NCBI RefSeq assembly: GCF_002798405.1
Contig: NZ_PGGV01000028.1
Span: 1 to 64,000, forward strand
DNA length: 64,000 nt
From: Glycomyces xiaoerkulensis
GTDB taxonomy: Bacteria; Actinomycetota; Actinomycetes; Mycobacteriales; Micromonosporaceae
Direction of reading: 5' to 3'
The translations under genes were made by a program, and so were the position numbers. The stretch's first letter is position 1. Each line of letters opens with the position of its first letter. Under the pieces are notes generated by a model, which was not told where the DNA came from, ran no database searches, and saw nothing but the letters and a program-made list of their open reading frames with translations. Positions 55,591-64,000 of the stretch are shown here, piece after piece.

Positions 55591-56993
55591 TGTCGGTGGT
55601 CCTCCTTGGCGCGCAGGTAGTCGGCGACGTCCCAGGTGCGGTAGCGGGAGCCCTTCACCAGGACGGTGTCGCCGGGGCGCAGCCGGGTCCGCAGCAGGTC
55701 GACGGCCGCGGACTGGTCGGGTACATGGGTGGCGGCGGCGCCGTCGGCGCCGCCGATTCGGTGCTCGCGGCCGTCTCCGGCGAAGCCGTCGACGACCGGT
55801 TCGGTTCCTCCGCCGACGGCGATGAGCTCGTCGACCCCTGCCGCCGCGGCCTGCTCGCCGGCGCGGCGGTGGCAGTCCTCGCTCTGGTCTTCGAGGTCGG
55901 CCATGAGGCCGATGACCGCGATGCGGCGGCCGGCGGTGGGGACCTGGCCGAGGGCGCGGATCGCCGCGCCGGTCGAGGCGGGGTTGGCGTTGTAGGAGTC
56001 GTCGATGATCGTCGTGCCGTCGGCGAGGGTGTAGACGTCCATGCGGCGCTCGGACTGGCGTCCGGCCTCGGAGAGGACGGCGGCGATGCGTTCGGTGCCC
56101 ATGCCGAGCCGCCAGGCGGCGGCTCCGGCGGCGAGCGCGTTGGGCACGTGGTGGCCGCCCCACAGCCGCAGCGCGACCGGGGCCTCGCCGTCGGGGGTGC
56201 GGAGGGTGAAGCGGTGGCGGCCGTCGTGGGGGTCGAGGTCGGCGGCGGTGACGTCGGCGGGTCGCTCGACGCCGAAGGTGACGACGGTCGCGCGGGTCCG
56301 CTCGGCCATGCGGGCGACGCGCGGGTCGTCGGCGTTGAGGATCGCGGTCCCCTCGGGTCCGAGGAACCGCGGGAGTTCGCTCTTGGCCTCGGCGGTCGTC
56401 TCGATGGAGCCGAAGCCGTCGAGGTGGGAGATGCCGACGTTGAGGACCACTCCGATGTGGGGCGGGGCGATCTCGCACAGTTCGGTGATGTGTCCGAGGC
56501 CGCGGGCGGCCAGTTCCAGCACCAGGTAGCCGGTCTCGGGCCGGAGGCGGCAGACGGTGTAGGGATGGCCGAGCTCGTTGTTGAAGTTGGCCTCGGTGGC
56601 GACGGTGGGACCGAGGGCGGCGCACAGACGGCCGATGAGGTCCTTGGTGGAGGTCTTGCCGTTGGAGCCGGTGACGCCGACGACGGCCGCCTCGCTGCGC
56701 CGGGCGACGGTGCGGGCCAGCGCGCCGATCGCCCGCAGGCCGTCGTCGACGTAGACGGCGGGGACCGGGACTTCGCGGCTCGCGATGACGGCGGCCGCGC
56801 CCTGGTCGACCGCCTGGGCGGCGAAGTCGTGGCCGTCTACGTTCGCGCCGTCGAGAGCCAGGAACAGGCCGCCCGGTCCGACCTTGCGGGAGTCGAATTC
56901 GATCCCGCCGGTGACGATCGCCTCGGGGTCGGCCGTCTCGTTGAGCTTGCCTTCGAGGGCGGCGGCGATGTCGGCCAGGCTCATGGGGATCAC
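55587..56993 (-). CDS. murF: UDP-N-acetylmuramoyl-tripeptide–D-Ala-D-Ala ligase
   Basis: 468 residues, Mur ligase; it adds D-Ala-D-Ala. N-domain [20 protein letters not shown] motif [13 protein letters not shown] near residue 110, and [10 protein letters not shown] and [14 protein letters not shown] at the C-terminus. The GTG at 56993 is preferred over an ATG at 57020 because AGGAGGAG lies 7 bases in front of it and none precedes the ATG; an ATG three codons later would also serve. Confidence 0.93.
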   Translation of the reverse strand: MIPMSLADIAAALEGKLNETADPEAIVTGGIEFDSRKVGPGGLFLALDGANVDGHDFAAQAVDQGAAAVIASREVPVPAVYVDDGLRAIGALARTVARRSEAAVVGVTGSNGKTSTKDLIGRLCAALGPTVATEANFNNELGHPYTVCRLRPETGYLVLELAARGLGHITELCEIAPPHIGVVLNVGISHLDGFGSIETTAEAKSELPRFLGPEGTAILNADDPRVARMAERTRATVVTFGVERPADVTAADLDPHDGRHRFTLRTPDGEAPVALRLWGGHHVPNALAAGAAAWRLGMGTERIAAVLSEAGRQSERRMDVYTLADGTTIIDDSYNANPASTGAAIRALGQVPTAGRRIAVIGLMADLEDQSEDCHRRAGEQAAAAGVDELIAVGGGTEPVVDGFAGDGREHRIGGADGAAATHVPDQSAAVDLLRTRLRPGDTVLVKGSRYRTWDVADYLRAKEDHRQ

Positions 56994-57016
56994 GCGGCGG
57001 TCTCCTCCTGCTCGGT

Positions 57017-58558
57017 TCATCGCTGGGCGCGCTGGTCGGCTCCGCGGCCCGCGAGCCCCTCTCTGAGCGGGTCGACCCAGCCGGCCTCGCTCAGTGCCCG
57101 GGCGAGCAGTTCGCGGTCGTCGCTCTCGACCGGGCCGTGGGCGGTCTCGATGGTCGTCTCGTGGCCCTTGCCGAGCAGCGCGATGCTGTCGCCGGGAGCG
57201 GCCAGCGCGGCGGCTTCGCGGACGGCCGTCTCCCGCCCCGGAATATTACGGCAGGGCACGGTTTCGACGGCGGCGGCCACCTCCGCGCGGATGCGCGAGG
57301 GATCCTCGGTGCGCGGATTGTCGTCGGTGACGATGACGAGGTCGGCGCCCCCTGCCGCGGCCGCGCCCATGAGGGGGCGCTTGCCGCGGTCGCGCTCGCC
57401 GCCGGCGCCGAGGATCGCGATGACCCGGCCGGGGGTGGCCTCGCGGAGGGCGTCGAGGACGGCGGTGATGGCTTCGGGTTTGTGGGCGTAGTCGACCACG
57501 CCGCGCACGGGTCCGGTGCCGGAGACCAGTTCCATGCGGCCGGGCACGCCGGCGCAGGAGGCGATGCCGGCCAGTGCGGTGGCCTGGTCGACGCCGACCG
57601 CGTCGAGCAGGGCGACGGCCAGGACGGCGTTGGCGACGTTGTGGCGACCGGGCATGTGGACCATGCCGTCGGCGGTGCCGCCGGGGCCGGTGAGGGCGAA
57701 CGTCTGGGTGAAGCCGTCGGAGGCGATGCCGGAGGCGTGGTAGTCGGCGGCCCGGTCGCGCAGGGAGTAGGTGCGGGCGCCCCGGTGGATGAGGGTGGCG
57801 ACGCGGGCGTCGTCGGCGTTGAGGACCTCGGCGGCGGCGCGGCCGTCGAAGAGTTTGGCCTTGGCGTTGAAGTAGTCGTCGAGGTCGGCGTGGAAGTCGA
57901 GGTGGTCGGTCCCGAACATGGTGTAGCCGGCGGCGGCGAAGCGGCAGCCTTCGACCCGGCCGAGGGTGAGGGCGTGGCTGGAGACCTCCATGACCACGTC
58001 GGTGACGCCGCGTTCGAGGGCGACCGCGAGCAGGGCCTGGAGTTCGGGGGCTTCTGGGGTGGTGCGCTCGGTCTTGAGCCGCCGGGCGGCGATGCGGGTC
58101 TCGACGGTGCCGATGATGCCGGTGGTGCGGCCGGCGCGGGCGAGACCGGCCTCGACCAGGTAGGCGGTGGAGGTCTTGCCGTTGGTGCCGGTGATGCCGA
58201 TGAGGTTGAGGTGCTCGGCGGGGCGGCCCCAGACGCGGGCGGCGATCCGGCCGGTGAGGGAGCGCGGGTCGTCGGCGACCAGGACCGGGAGCCGAACGGC
58301 GTCGTCCGCCAGCATCGCGGCGCCGGCGGCGTCGGTGAGGACGGCGACCGCGCCGCGGTCGGCGGCCTGCGCGGCGAACTCGGCGCCGTGGCGCCTGGAG
58401 CCGGGCAGCGCGGCGTAGAGGTCGCCGGGCTCGACCTGGGCCGATGCCAGGCTCACGCCGGTTACGGACAGCTCGGAGTCCTTCGCCGAGGGAACGAGGT
58501 CGGCGAAGTCGGCGACCCGGTGGGGCCGCACCTGCTGGGGCCGCGGAAACGATGGCAC
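57017..58558 (-). CDS. murE: UDP-MurNAc-tripeptide synthetase (meso-DAP type)
   Basis: 513 residues, Mur ligase; it adds the third residue of the stem peptide. ATP motif [13 protein letters not shown] near residue 120, GTVETRI and DYAHKPEA are present, and DNPRTEDP near 425 is the DNPR motif of meso-diaminopimelate enzymes, so the peptidoglycan is probably A1gamma. The ATG at 58558 has AGGGTCAGG upstream. First mur gene of the block; ftsI is absent upstream. Confidence 0.95.
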   Translation of the reverse strand: MPSFPRPQQVRPHRVADFADLVPSAKDSELSVTGVSLASAQVEPGDLYAALPGSRRHGAEFAAQAADRGAVAVLTDAAGAAMLADDAVRLPVLVADDPRSLTGRIAARVWGRPAEHLNLIGITGTNGKTSTAYLVEAGLARAGRTTGIIGTVETRIAARRLKTERTTPEAPELQALLAVALERGVTDVVMEVSSHALTLGRVEGCRFAAAGYTMFGTDHLDFHADLDDYFNAKAKLFDGRAAAEVLNADDARVATLIHRGARTYSLRDRAADYHASGIASDGFTQTFALTGPGGTADGMVHMPGRHNVANAVLAVALLDAVGVDQATALAGIASCAGVPGRMELVSGTGPVRGVVDYAHKPEAITAVLDALREATPGRVIAILGAGGERDRGKRPLMGAAAAGGADLVIVTDDNPRTEDPSRIRAEVAAAVETVPCRNIPGRETAVREAAALAAPGDSIALLGKGHETTIETAHGPVESDDRELLARALSEAGWVDPLREGLAGRGADQRAQR

Positions 58559-58595
58559 GGCCTGACCCTACACCGGCCCACCCCAGCGGAAATGA

Positions 58596-59096
58596 TCACT
58601 CGGGCGACCGGGCGCGGTCGGCGGCGTCGTGGTCGTCGAGGTTGGCCGACCAGGTCTCGAGCAGCTTGGTGAGTTCGAGCGCCTGGTCGCAGTTGATGGA
58701 GTCGAGGAACAGCTCGCGGACCAGCGACAGGATGCAGGGGGCGGCCTGTTCGAGGCGCTCGCGTCCGGCGCCGGTGAGCTTGACCCAGGTGCCGCGGCTG
58801 TCGGCCTCGCATTTGAAGCGCTCGACCAGGTCCATCTCGCCGAGTTTGCCGACCTGGTAGGTGACCGCGCTCTTGGCGGTGACGATGCGTCCGGCCAGTT
58901 CGCCCATGCGCATGGCCTGGTCCTCGGCGTCGGCGAGGCGGACCAGGATCTCGTACTGCGTGTGGGTGATCCCGTGGAAGTCCTGGAGGCGGCGGTCGAT
59001 GCGCTGCTCGAGCCGGTGCGTGACGGTCAGGAACCGGTTCCAGACGGAGTTCACCTCAGGCGAGAGCCAGCGGCCCTCGAAGCTGCCTTCGCACAT
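58596..59096 (-). CDS. MarR-family transcriptional regulator
   Basis: 166 residues. A winged helix (about 50–115) with LAGRIVTAKSAVTYQVGKLGEMDLV recognition helix and wing DSRGTWVKLTGAGRERL. The start at 59096 has GGAAGGGGG. Its stop is 37 bases before murE on the same strand, where ftsI usually lies, so it may head the mur transcript. The ligand is unknown. Confidence 0.9.
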   Translation of the reverse strand: MCEGSFEGRWLSPEVNSVWNRFLTVTHRLEQRIDRRLQDFHGITHTQYEILVRLADAEDQAMRMGELAGRIVTAKSAVTYQVGKLGEMDLVERFKCEADSRGTWVKLTGAGRERLEQAAPCILSLVRELFLDSINCDQALELTKLLETWSANLDDHDAADRARSPE

Positions 59097-59325
59097 TCCC
59101 GACCCCCTTCCCGGCCGTTGGTGCTTCAATTTCGAACAAGCTTACCAGTCGGCGCCAGTACCGTCCCCGTTCAGTAACCGGGACCATACTCGACACATCG
59201 AAGCCCGTAGTAGGTCGACTACCTGCGGTCGCATGATGGACCCCGAATATTCCGACCATCGTTCGCGTTCTACGCTGTACGGCGACACGTCCGCTCGGCC
59301 GAAAGACCCGAAGGACCCTCCCGCC

Positions 59326-60342
59326 TTGATCGACGCCTCGAACCACGCCGACCCGCTCCCCGCCCGACGGCCGCTCGTCCTCTCCATCGCGCTCCTGGCC
59401 GCGGTGATGCTCCTGGTCGCGCCCGGATCCCGGTCGACCGCCCAGGACGACGAGGGGGCCTCGGCCGGGCTGAGCCAGGCGATCGAGGACTACCTCGACG
59501 CCCAGGACGAGCTGGAGGCGCTCCAGCAGGAGCAGGAAGAGCTCGAGCAGGAGCTCGCCGACTCCGAGGACGAGGTGGAGGAGCTCCACGAGGAGCTGGA
59601 GGACTACGCCTACCTCGCCTACGCCAACTCCGACTTCCAGTCGACCTCCGCGCTCCTGGCTTCGGGCGACCCCTCGGGCGCCCTCGACGCGATGACCATG
59701 ATCGAGTTCCTCGGCGAATCGCGCGCCGACCGGCTCAACTCGCTCATCGACCGGCTCGCCGAGATCGAGGCGACCCAGGAGACGCTCGACGACAACATCG
59801 CCGAGCAGGAGGAACTGGCCGCCGATATGGAGGCCGCCCGCGACGAGGCCGCCCGCGAGCTGGCCGCCTCCGGCGGCGACGCCGCGACCGGCCCCTCGGC
59901 CAGCGACGCCCCCGACCCCGAGCCGGCCCCGCGCAACTCCGACGGCACCCTGCCCTACGAGAGCTGCACCGAGAACGACCCGACCACCGGGGGCTGCCTC
60001 ACCCCGAGGACCCTCCACGCCCTCGAGCAGGCCCAGATCGTCGGCTTCACCCGCTACGTCTCCTGCTACCGGTCCGGATCCTGGGGCGAGCACCCCAAGG
60101 GCCGCGCCTGCGACTTCTCGGCCCAGTCGGGCACCTTCGGCGGCGACGCCTACGGCGACGACAAGGCCTACGGCGACAACCTCGCCGCCTGGCTGGTCCA
60201 GAACGCCGACGCCCTCGGCGTGCAGTACGTGATCTGGTACCGGCAGATCTGGATGCCGTCCTCGGGTTGGAAGTCCTACAGCCGCGCCGGCGGCGACCCC
60301 TCCAGCGACCACACCAACCACGTGCACCTCAGCATCCGTTAG
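59326..60342 (+). CDS. Secreted coiled-coil protein with M15-like peptidoglycan hydrolase domain
   Basis: 338 residues. N-terminal signal peptide (ARRPLVLSIALLAAVMLLVAPG, about 13–34), then a Glu-rich coiled coil (about 45–190, QQEQEELEQELADSEDEVEE), a Pro/Asp-rich linker and a C-terminal domain with YRSGSWGEHPKGRACDFSA and TNHVHLSI, an HxxxxxxxD...H zinc pattern typical of M15-type D,D/L,D-peptidases. The coiled coil resembles that of RipA/FtsX-partner hydrolases. A TTG start at 59326 has AAGGA; an ATG at 59233 is an alternative. Confidence 0.8.
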   Translation: MIDASNHADPLPARRPLVLSIALLAAVMLLVAPGSRSTAQDDEGASAGLSQAIEDYLDAQDELEALQQEQEELEQELADSEDEVEELHEELEDYAYLAYANSDFQSTSALLASGDPSGALDAMTMIEFLGESRADRLNSLIDRLAEIEATQETLDDNIAEQEELAADMEAARDEAARELAASGGDAATGPSASDAPDPEPAPRNSDGTLPYESCTENDPTTGGCLTPRTLHALEQAQIVGFTRYVSCYRSGSWGEHPKGRACDFSAQSGTFGGDAYGDDKAYGDNLAAWLVQNADALGVQYVIWYRQIWMPSSGWKSYSRAGGDPSSDHTNHVHLSIR

Positions 60343-60377
60343 TGATCCTGCCTCATGTGAGAGTGGCTCACTCTGTG

Positions 60378-60383
60378 TACTGT
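60378..60383 (+). promoter_or_regulatory. Leaderless-type -10 box of the L,D-transpeptidase gene
   Basis: TACTGT ends 6 bases before the ATG at 60390, which has no ribosome site, so the transcript is probably leaderless. A small perfect dyad GAGTG-GCT-CACTC (60361–60373) lies just upstream and may be an operator. Confidence 0.4.
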
Positions 60384-60389
60384 GGGACC

Positions 60390-61610
60390 ATGACGATCGG
60401 ACGATCCTCCCTCACCAGGCGCGGCGCCCTCGCCACCGCCGCGGGAGCCGCGGCCGGGGGCCTCGCTGCGGCCTGCTCGAAGGATTCCGGCACCATCGAC
60501 TCCGGCGACGGGGGCGGCGAGAGCGAAGCGCCGCAGAGCGCCGCGAAAGTGACCGTCACGCCCGAGGACGGGGCGACCGACGCCACCGCCGCCACCGAGA
60601 TCGCCTGGACGGTCGAAGCGGGCACGTTCGTCGAGTTCACGCTCACCGACGCCGCCGGCAACCAGGTCGAAGGCGACATGCACCCCGACGGGACCACCTG
60701 GGTCCCGGCCAGCCCGCTCGAATGGGAGGCCTCCTACACCGCCGCGGTCACCGCCGAGGACGACGCGGGCGTCCCGGTCACGGTCGAGTCGAACTTCACC
60801 ACCATCGCCTCCCCCGGCAACCGGGTCACCATCGAGAACTACCTGCCGGGCTTCGACTCCACGGTCGGCCAGGCCGCGGTCCTGGCCTTCCGCTTCGAAG
60901 CCGGCTTCGAGGTCCCCGAGGACTCCCGCGCCGACGTCGAGCGCCGCCTGTTCGTCGGCTCCGAACCGGAGCAGGAGGGCTCCTGGTACTGGATCACCGG
61001 CCGGGCCCTCGAATACCGGCCCAAGGAGTACTGGCAGCCCGGCACCACCGTCACCGTGCGGCTGGGCCTGGGCGGGCTGCCGCTCGGCGGCGACCGCTTC
61101 GGCGAGTACGACCAGGAGACGACCTTCCACATCGACACCGAGCAGCGGATGCTGGAGGCCGACGACGACACCAAGCAGCTCCGCGCCTACCGGGACGGCA
61201 CGATCGTCGAGACCGTGCCCATCTCCCTCGGCGCCCGCGAGATCGACGGCAACGACGCCCGCTCCTACTCCGGGCACATGATCATCATGAGCCGCGAGGA
61301 GGAGTCGACGTTCGTCTCCGACCTGTACGACTACGAGACCGACGTCAAATGGGCGATGCGGCTGACCTTCAGCGGCCAGTACATCCACGGCGCCCCGTGG
61401 GCCCAGGACGCGCTCGGCAACGAGAACATCTCCCACGGCTGCATCAACGTCACCGAGGAGATGGGCGAATGGCTCTACAACTTCGTCCGCTGGGGCGACC
61501 CGGTGATCGTCGCCAACACCGGCGCCTCCCTGCCGCCGGGCGACGGGTTCACCAGTTGGGACCTCGACTGGGAGCAGGTCCAGTCCGGGTCGTACCTGAC
61601 CGCGAACTGA
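60390..61610 (+). CDS. Lipoprotein L,D-transpeptidase (YkuD)
   Basis: 406 residues. The signal has a twin-Arg SLTRRGALATAAGAAAGGLA and a lipobox LAAAC, so it should be exported (perhaps by Tat) and lipidated. Two Ig-like domains (about 50–250) precede the YkuD catalytic domain: IHGAPW and SHGCINV with the catalytic Cys near residue 350. It makes 3-3 peptide cross-links, typical of actinobacterial walls. It follows the M15-like gene by 47 bases. Confidence 0.94.
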   Translation: MTIGRSSLTRRGALATAAGAAAGGLAAACSKDSGTIDSGDGGGESEAPQSAAKVTVTPEDGATDATAATEIAWTVEAGTFVEFTLTDAAGNQVEGDMHPDGTTWVPASPLEWEASYTAAVTAEDDAGVPVTVESNFTTIASPGNRVTIENYLPGFDSTVGQAAVLAFRFEAGFEVPEDSRADVERRLFVGSEPEQEGSWYWITGRALEYRPKEYWQPGTTVTVRLGLGGLPLGGDRFGEYDQETTFHIDTEQRMLEADDDTKQLRAYRDGTIVETVPISLGAREIDGNDARSYSGHMIIMSREEESTFVSDLYDYETDVKWAMRLTFSGQYIHGAPWAQDALGNENISHGCINVTEEMGEWLYNFVRWGDPVIVANTGASLPPGDGFTSWDLDWEQVQSGSYLTAN

Positions 61611-61611
61611 T

Positions 61612-61956
61612 TCAGGCCGCCTCGGAGCCGCGGACCTTCGGATCGGCCGCCTGCGGGTGCTCGGCGAGGATCCTGCGGTGCGCCCAGCGCTCCACGAAGA
61701 ACGACCCGACCGGGACCGTGCCGCCCAGCAGCAGCCCCACCGTCTCCGGCCAGAACCGCCAGCCCGCCTGCTGCGCCAGGTGGAAACCGAGCACCAGGTA
61801 GACCATGTAGCACAGGCCGTGGATCGGGCTGATCACGGTCACGAGCGCGTCCTCGCCACCGACGTACTTCACCGGCATCGCGACCAGGACGAGCGCGATC
61901 AGGAACGTGCCGACGATCCAGGCGACGATGCGGAAGCGCTTGAGCGCGGCGTTCAT
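61612..61956 (-). CDS. DUF3817 family membrane protein
   Basis: 114 residues with three membrane helices and the DUF3817 pattern: MPVKYVGGEDALVTVISPIHGLCYMVYLVLGFHLA, ending in RWAHRRILAEHPQ. Function unknown. Its ATG at 61956 overlaps the upstream gene's stop (ATGA). Confidence 0.87.
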   Translation of the reverse strand: MNAALKRFRIVAWIVGTFLIALVLVAMPVKYVGGEDALVTVISPIHGLCYMVYLVLGFHLAQQAGWRFWPETVGLLLGGTVPVGSFFVERWAHRRILAEHPQAADPKVRGSEAA

Positions 61957-62276
61957 GTGGTGCTCCCCGAGGTCGAATCGTTGCGGCGGGCCCTGACGAT
62001 GCCCTCCTCGTAAGGCGAGGTCACCGGCGGCGGCTCGGGCCGTTTGCGGCGGCCCGGCCCGGTTGCGTCCTTCCGCAGCTCCAGCCGCATCTGCCGGATC
62101 CACAGCGCCAGCGTGAACAGGGCGAACAGCGGCCACTCCAAGGCGTAGCCCCAACTGATCGCGCTCCCGCCCTGGGCGCGGCCCAACTGCCACCAGCCGA
62201 GCAGGCCGAACCCGACCGTCAGCACCACCGCGAAGCAGTGGAGGACGATCCACGGAGGCGTCAACAACCGTCGCAC
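61953..62276 (-). CDS. Small conserved membrane protein
   Basis: 107 residues with two membrane helices (about 5–30 and 45–62: LGWWQLGRA...EWPLFALFTLALWIRQ) and a basic, Pro-rich C-terminus. GTG start. Translationally coupled to the DUF3817 gene by a 4-base overlap. The WWQLGRA element recalls SURF1-type proteins but the rest does not; function unknown. Confidence 0.75.
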   Translation of the reverse strand: MRRLLTPPWIVLHCFAVVLTVGFGLLGWWQLGRAQGGSAISWGYALEWPLFALFTLALWIRQMRLELRKDATGPGRRKRPEPPPVTSPYEEGIVRARRNDSTSGSTT

Positions 62277-62347
62277 GGGGCCAGACTATGGTGACCGACC
62301 CGACGTTGACCTGCCGGGGCGGCGCATGGTGACATAGCCCCGTGATC

Positions 62348-63409
62348 ATGCCCCCGCTCGAACCGGACCGCGTACGGGAACTGCTGCTGGACTGGTGCCG
62401 GGCCGACCGCGAAGACGCCGAGGACGCCGCCGCCGCCATCGAGGGCGCCCCGGCCGACCTGCTCGAACAGCGCTACCGGACGATCGCCGAGGACATGGGC
62501 GGCAGGAAATGGCTGCAGTGGCCGCAGCCGCCGCCGGCGCACCCGCTGCTGGGCCTGTACCCGGTGCTCGCGGCGGTGCCGCTGATGCTGGAGTACCACC
62601 GCGAGCGCGGCGTCGGCGAGGACCTGTCCCGTCTGGTGATGGAGGACGTGGGCGAGAAGCTGCGCCTCAACCGCCGCATGTACGGCCGGGCCGGCCTGGA
62701 CACCGACGGCTGGTTCACCGCCCACGTGCGCGGGACGATCTACCAGCTCGGGCGGCTCCAGTTCTGCATCGAAGGGGCCGAGACCAGGCCCGTCATCGGG
62801 TTGCACATCCGCGGCGAGGGCGGTCCGCTGTCGTTCGAGGCGGTGCGCGACTCGGTCGAACGCGCGCTCGGGTTCTTCCCGGCGGCCTTCCCCGAGCTGT
62901 TCGGCGACCGCGACGCGATCACCTTCACCTGCACGTCCTGGCTGCTGGACCCGCAGCTCCGCGACTGGCTGCCCGAGCGGTCGAACATCCTCAAGTTCGC
63001 GTCCCTGTTCGACCTGGTCGGGCCCGAGTCGCACCCCGGCACGAACGGCCACGACGACGTCCGGCGGTTCGTGTTCGCCCGGACCCCGCGGACGCCGGAC
63101 TCCGAGCTGCCCGCCGACAACACGCTCCAGCGCTCGATCCTCGCGGGGATCAAGGCCGGCGTCGAATGGCGGGTCCCACTCGGCGGCCTGGCCCTCGCGC
63201 GCCTCGGTCTGCCGTTAGGCTCGAGGGCATGCGGATCGTCATCGCCGGATCGAGCGGATACCTCGGCACCGCGCTGCGGCGGGAGCTGGCCGGGCACGAC
63301 ATCGTGCGCCTGGTGCGCGACCGGCCCGGCGAGGACGACCAGATCCGATGGGACCCCTACCGCGGCCCGCTCGACACCGCCGTCCTGGACGGCGTCGACG
63401 TCGTGGTGA
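62348..63409 (+). CDS. Acyltransferase-domain-like protein with unusual 3' overlap
   Basis: The open frame has 353 residues from the ATG. Residues 1 to about 290 look like a real protein, resembling actinobacterial acyltransferase (DUF5596-like) proteins: PPLEPDRVRELLLDWC, the TWFTAH-like DTDGWFTAHVRG, and LGLHIRGEGGPLSFEAVRDSV. The last 60 residues are Ser/Thr/Arg-rich and overlap the next gene by 181 bases in another frame, so they look like read-through. A stop TAG lies at 63216–63218 one frame over, right where the protein should end. Either a small indel removed the stop or the ends truly overlap. No ribosome site is clear. Confidence 0.7.
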   Translation: MPPLEPDRVRELLLDWCRADREDAEDAAAAIEGAPADLLEQRYRTIAEDMGGRKWLQWPQPPPAHPLLGLYPVLAAVPLMLEYHRERGVGEDLSRLVMEDVGEKLRLNRRMYGRAGLDTDGWFTAHVRGTIYQLGRLQFCIEGAETRPVIGLHIRGEGGPLSFEAVRDSVERALGFFPAAFPELFGDRDAITFTCTSWLLDPQLRDWLPERSNILKFASLFDLVGPESHPGTNGHDDVRRFVFARTPRTPDSELPADNTLQRSILAGIKAGVEWRVPLGGLALARLGLPLGSRACGSSSPDRADTSAPRCGGSWPGTTSCAWCATGPARTTRSDGTPTAARSTPPSWTASTSW

Positions 63410-64000
63410 ACCTCTGCGGCGCGCCGATCGCCGGTCGCCGCTGGAACGCCGCCTACAAGGAGCGCATCCGCGCCAGCCGCGTCGTCCCGACCCGGGTGCT
63501 GGCCGAGGCGGTCGCCCGCGCCGGGGCACCGGTCCTGGTCAACGCCTCGGCGACCGGCTGGTACGGCGACCGGGCCGACGTCCCGGTCGACGAGTCCTCC
63601 CCGGCTTCGGCCGACTACCTCGGCAAGACGTCCCTGGCCTGGGAGTCGGCCACCGCCCCCGCGCAGGAGTCGGGCGCGCGGGTGATCCGGCTGCGCACCG
63701 GGCACGTGCTCGGCCCCGGCAGCCCCTTGCTGGCGAAGCTGGTGCCGGTCTACAAGTTCCTCCTGGGCGGGCGCTTCGGCGACGGCCGCCAGTACCTGCC
63801 GTGGATCTCGCTGCGCGACTGGACCGGCGCGGTCAGGTCCCTGATCGAGGGGGACGTGACCGGCCCGGTCAACCTGGTCGGCCCCACCCCCGCGACCAAC
63901 CGCGAGTTCACCCGGGCGATGGCGGCGGTCCTGCACCGCCCCGCCCCGTGGATCATCCCCGGCTGGGCCGCCAGGATCGTCGCCGGCGAGGCCGCGGTGG
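63229..64000 (+). CDS. TIGR01777-family NAD-dependent epimerase (partial)
   Basis: 257 codons present, no stop: it continues past the window end. N-terminal VIAGSSGYLGTALR is the Rossmann motif, and VNLCGAPIAGRRWNAAYKERIRASRV and WYGDRADVPVDES are the TIGR01777 signatures; LPWISLRDWTGAV is the conserved late motif. These proteins are related to SulA/YfcH and cell-division-associated epimerases, function unclear. Overlaps the preceding frame. Confidence 0.93.
   Translation, partial: MRIVIAGSSGYLGTALRRELAGHDIVRLVRDRPGEDDQIRWDPYRGPLDTAVLDGVDVVVNLCGAPIAGRRWNAAYKERIRASRVVPTRVLAEAVARAGAPVLVNASATGWYGDRADVPVDESSPASADYLGKTSLAWESATAPAQESGARVIRLRTGHVLGPGSPLLAKLVPVYKFLLGGRFGDGRQYLPWISLRDWTGAVRSLIEGDVTGPVNLVGPTPATNREFTRAMAAVLHRPAPWIIPGWAARIVAGEAAV

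Noticed and set aside
53116..55620. 834-codon open frame on the + strand opposite murD and mraY
   Set aside because: It is the antisense of confidently identified mur genes; its composition (Gly/Asp/Val-rich, no motifs) is the usual shadow in GC-rich DNA.

Overview
The window is a high-GC chromosomal segment of an actinomycete. The evidence is a wag31/DivIVA–sepF–ftsZ–mur block, a PriA-type HisA, a DtxR/IdeR-type iron box, leaderless genes, and promoters of the GNNT-N15/16-GGGTA type used by the sigma-B/F family of actinobacteria. MurE carries the DNPR motif of meso-diaminopimelate-adding enzymes. A family such as Glycomycetaceae or a relative would fit, but that is a guess. The window reads as chromosomal core and near-core sequence: I see no insertion sequence, prophage, CRISPR array, tRNA or rRNA.

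Layout. 0–13.6 kb: a TetR/reductase divergon; a membrane protein–sensor kinase–response regulator operon; a NUDIX protein and a HAD phosphatase; RtcB; an arginase-fold enzyme; a YbbN-like protein; RNase HI; a predicted manganese exporter behind a yybP-ykoY (Mn2+) riboswitch; and two tandem MFS transporters facing a ROK regulator across a perfect palindrome. 14.8–19.7 kb: a CsbD-like gene, a GNAT gene and an araBDA operon with a LacI-type operator and a terminator. 19.8–31.1 kb: a general-stress block (NAD epimerase, DUF2267, DUF3618-like and Holin-X-like proteins, large catalase, two CBS-pair proteins, DUF4383, short transketolase, UdgX, SDR) that ends in a sigma-B/F-family gene. Nearly every transcription unit in it has a GNNT-N15/16-GGGTA promoter, and its convergent gene pairs are separated by large hairpins.

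31.1–31.6 kb is an AT-rich intergenic island. 31.6–38.4 kb: a stand-alone acyl-CoA mutase large subunit, then hisD-C-B-(small membrane protein)-H-A-ridA in overlapping operon order. 38.5–43.4 kb: a membrane protein, a ParA/MinD-like ATPase, dksA-like–lspA–rluD behind a good housekeeping promoter, and a membrane protein with a C-terminal Cys/His cluster. 43.6–58.6 kb: a rearranged division and cell wall cluster, wag31–yggT–sepF–yggS–ftsZ–ftsQ, then an inserted iron-regulated siderophore-interacting protein on the opposite strand, then murC–murG–ftsW–murD–mraY–murF–murE. ftsI and pgeF are missing from their usual places and a MarR gene sits upstream of murE. 58.6–64 kb: MarR, two exported peptidoglycan-active proteins (an M15-like protein and an L,D-transpeptidase), two small membrane proteins, an acyltransferase-like protein and a TIGR01777 epimerase cut by the window end.

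The most system-like signal is the stress regulon, physically clustered beside its likely sigma factor and covering oxidative defence, envelope proteins, DNA repair and NADPH/pentose metabolism.
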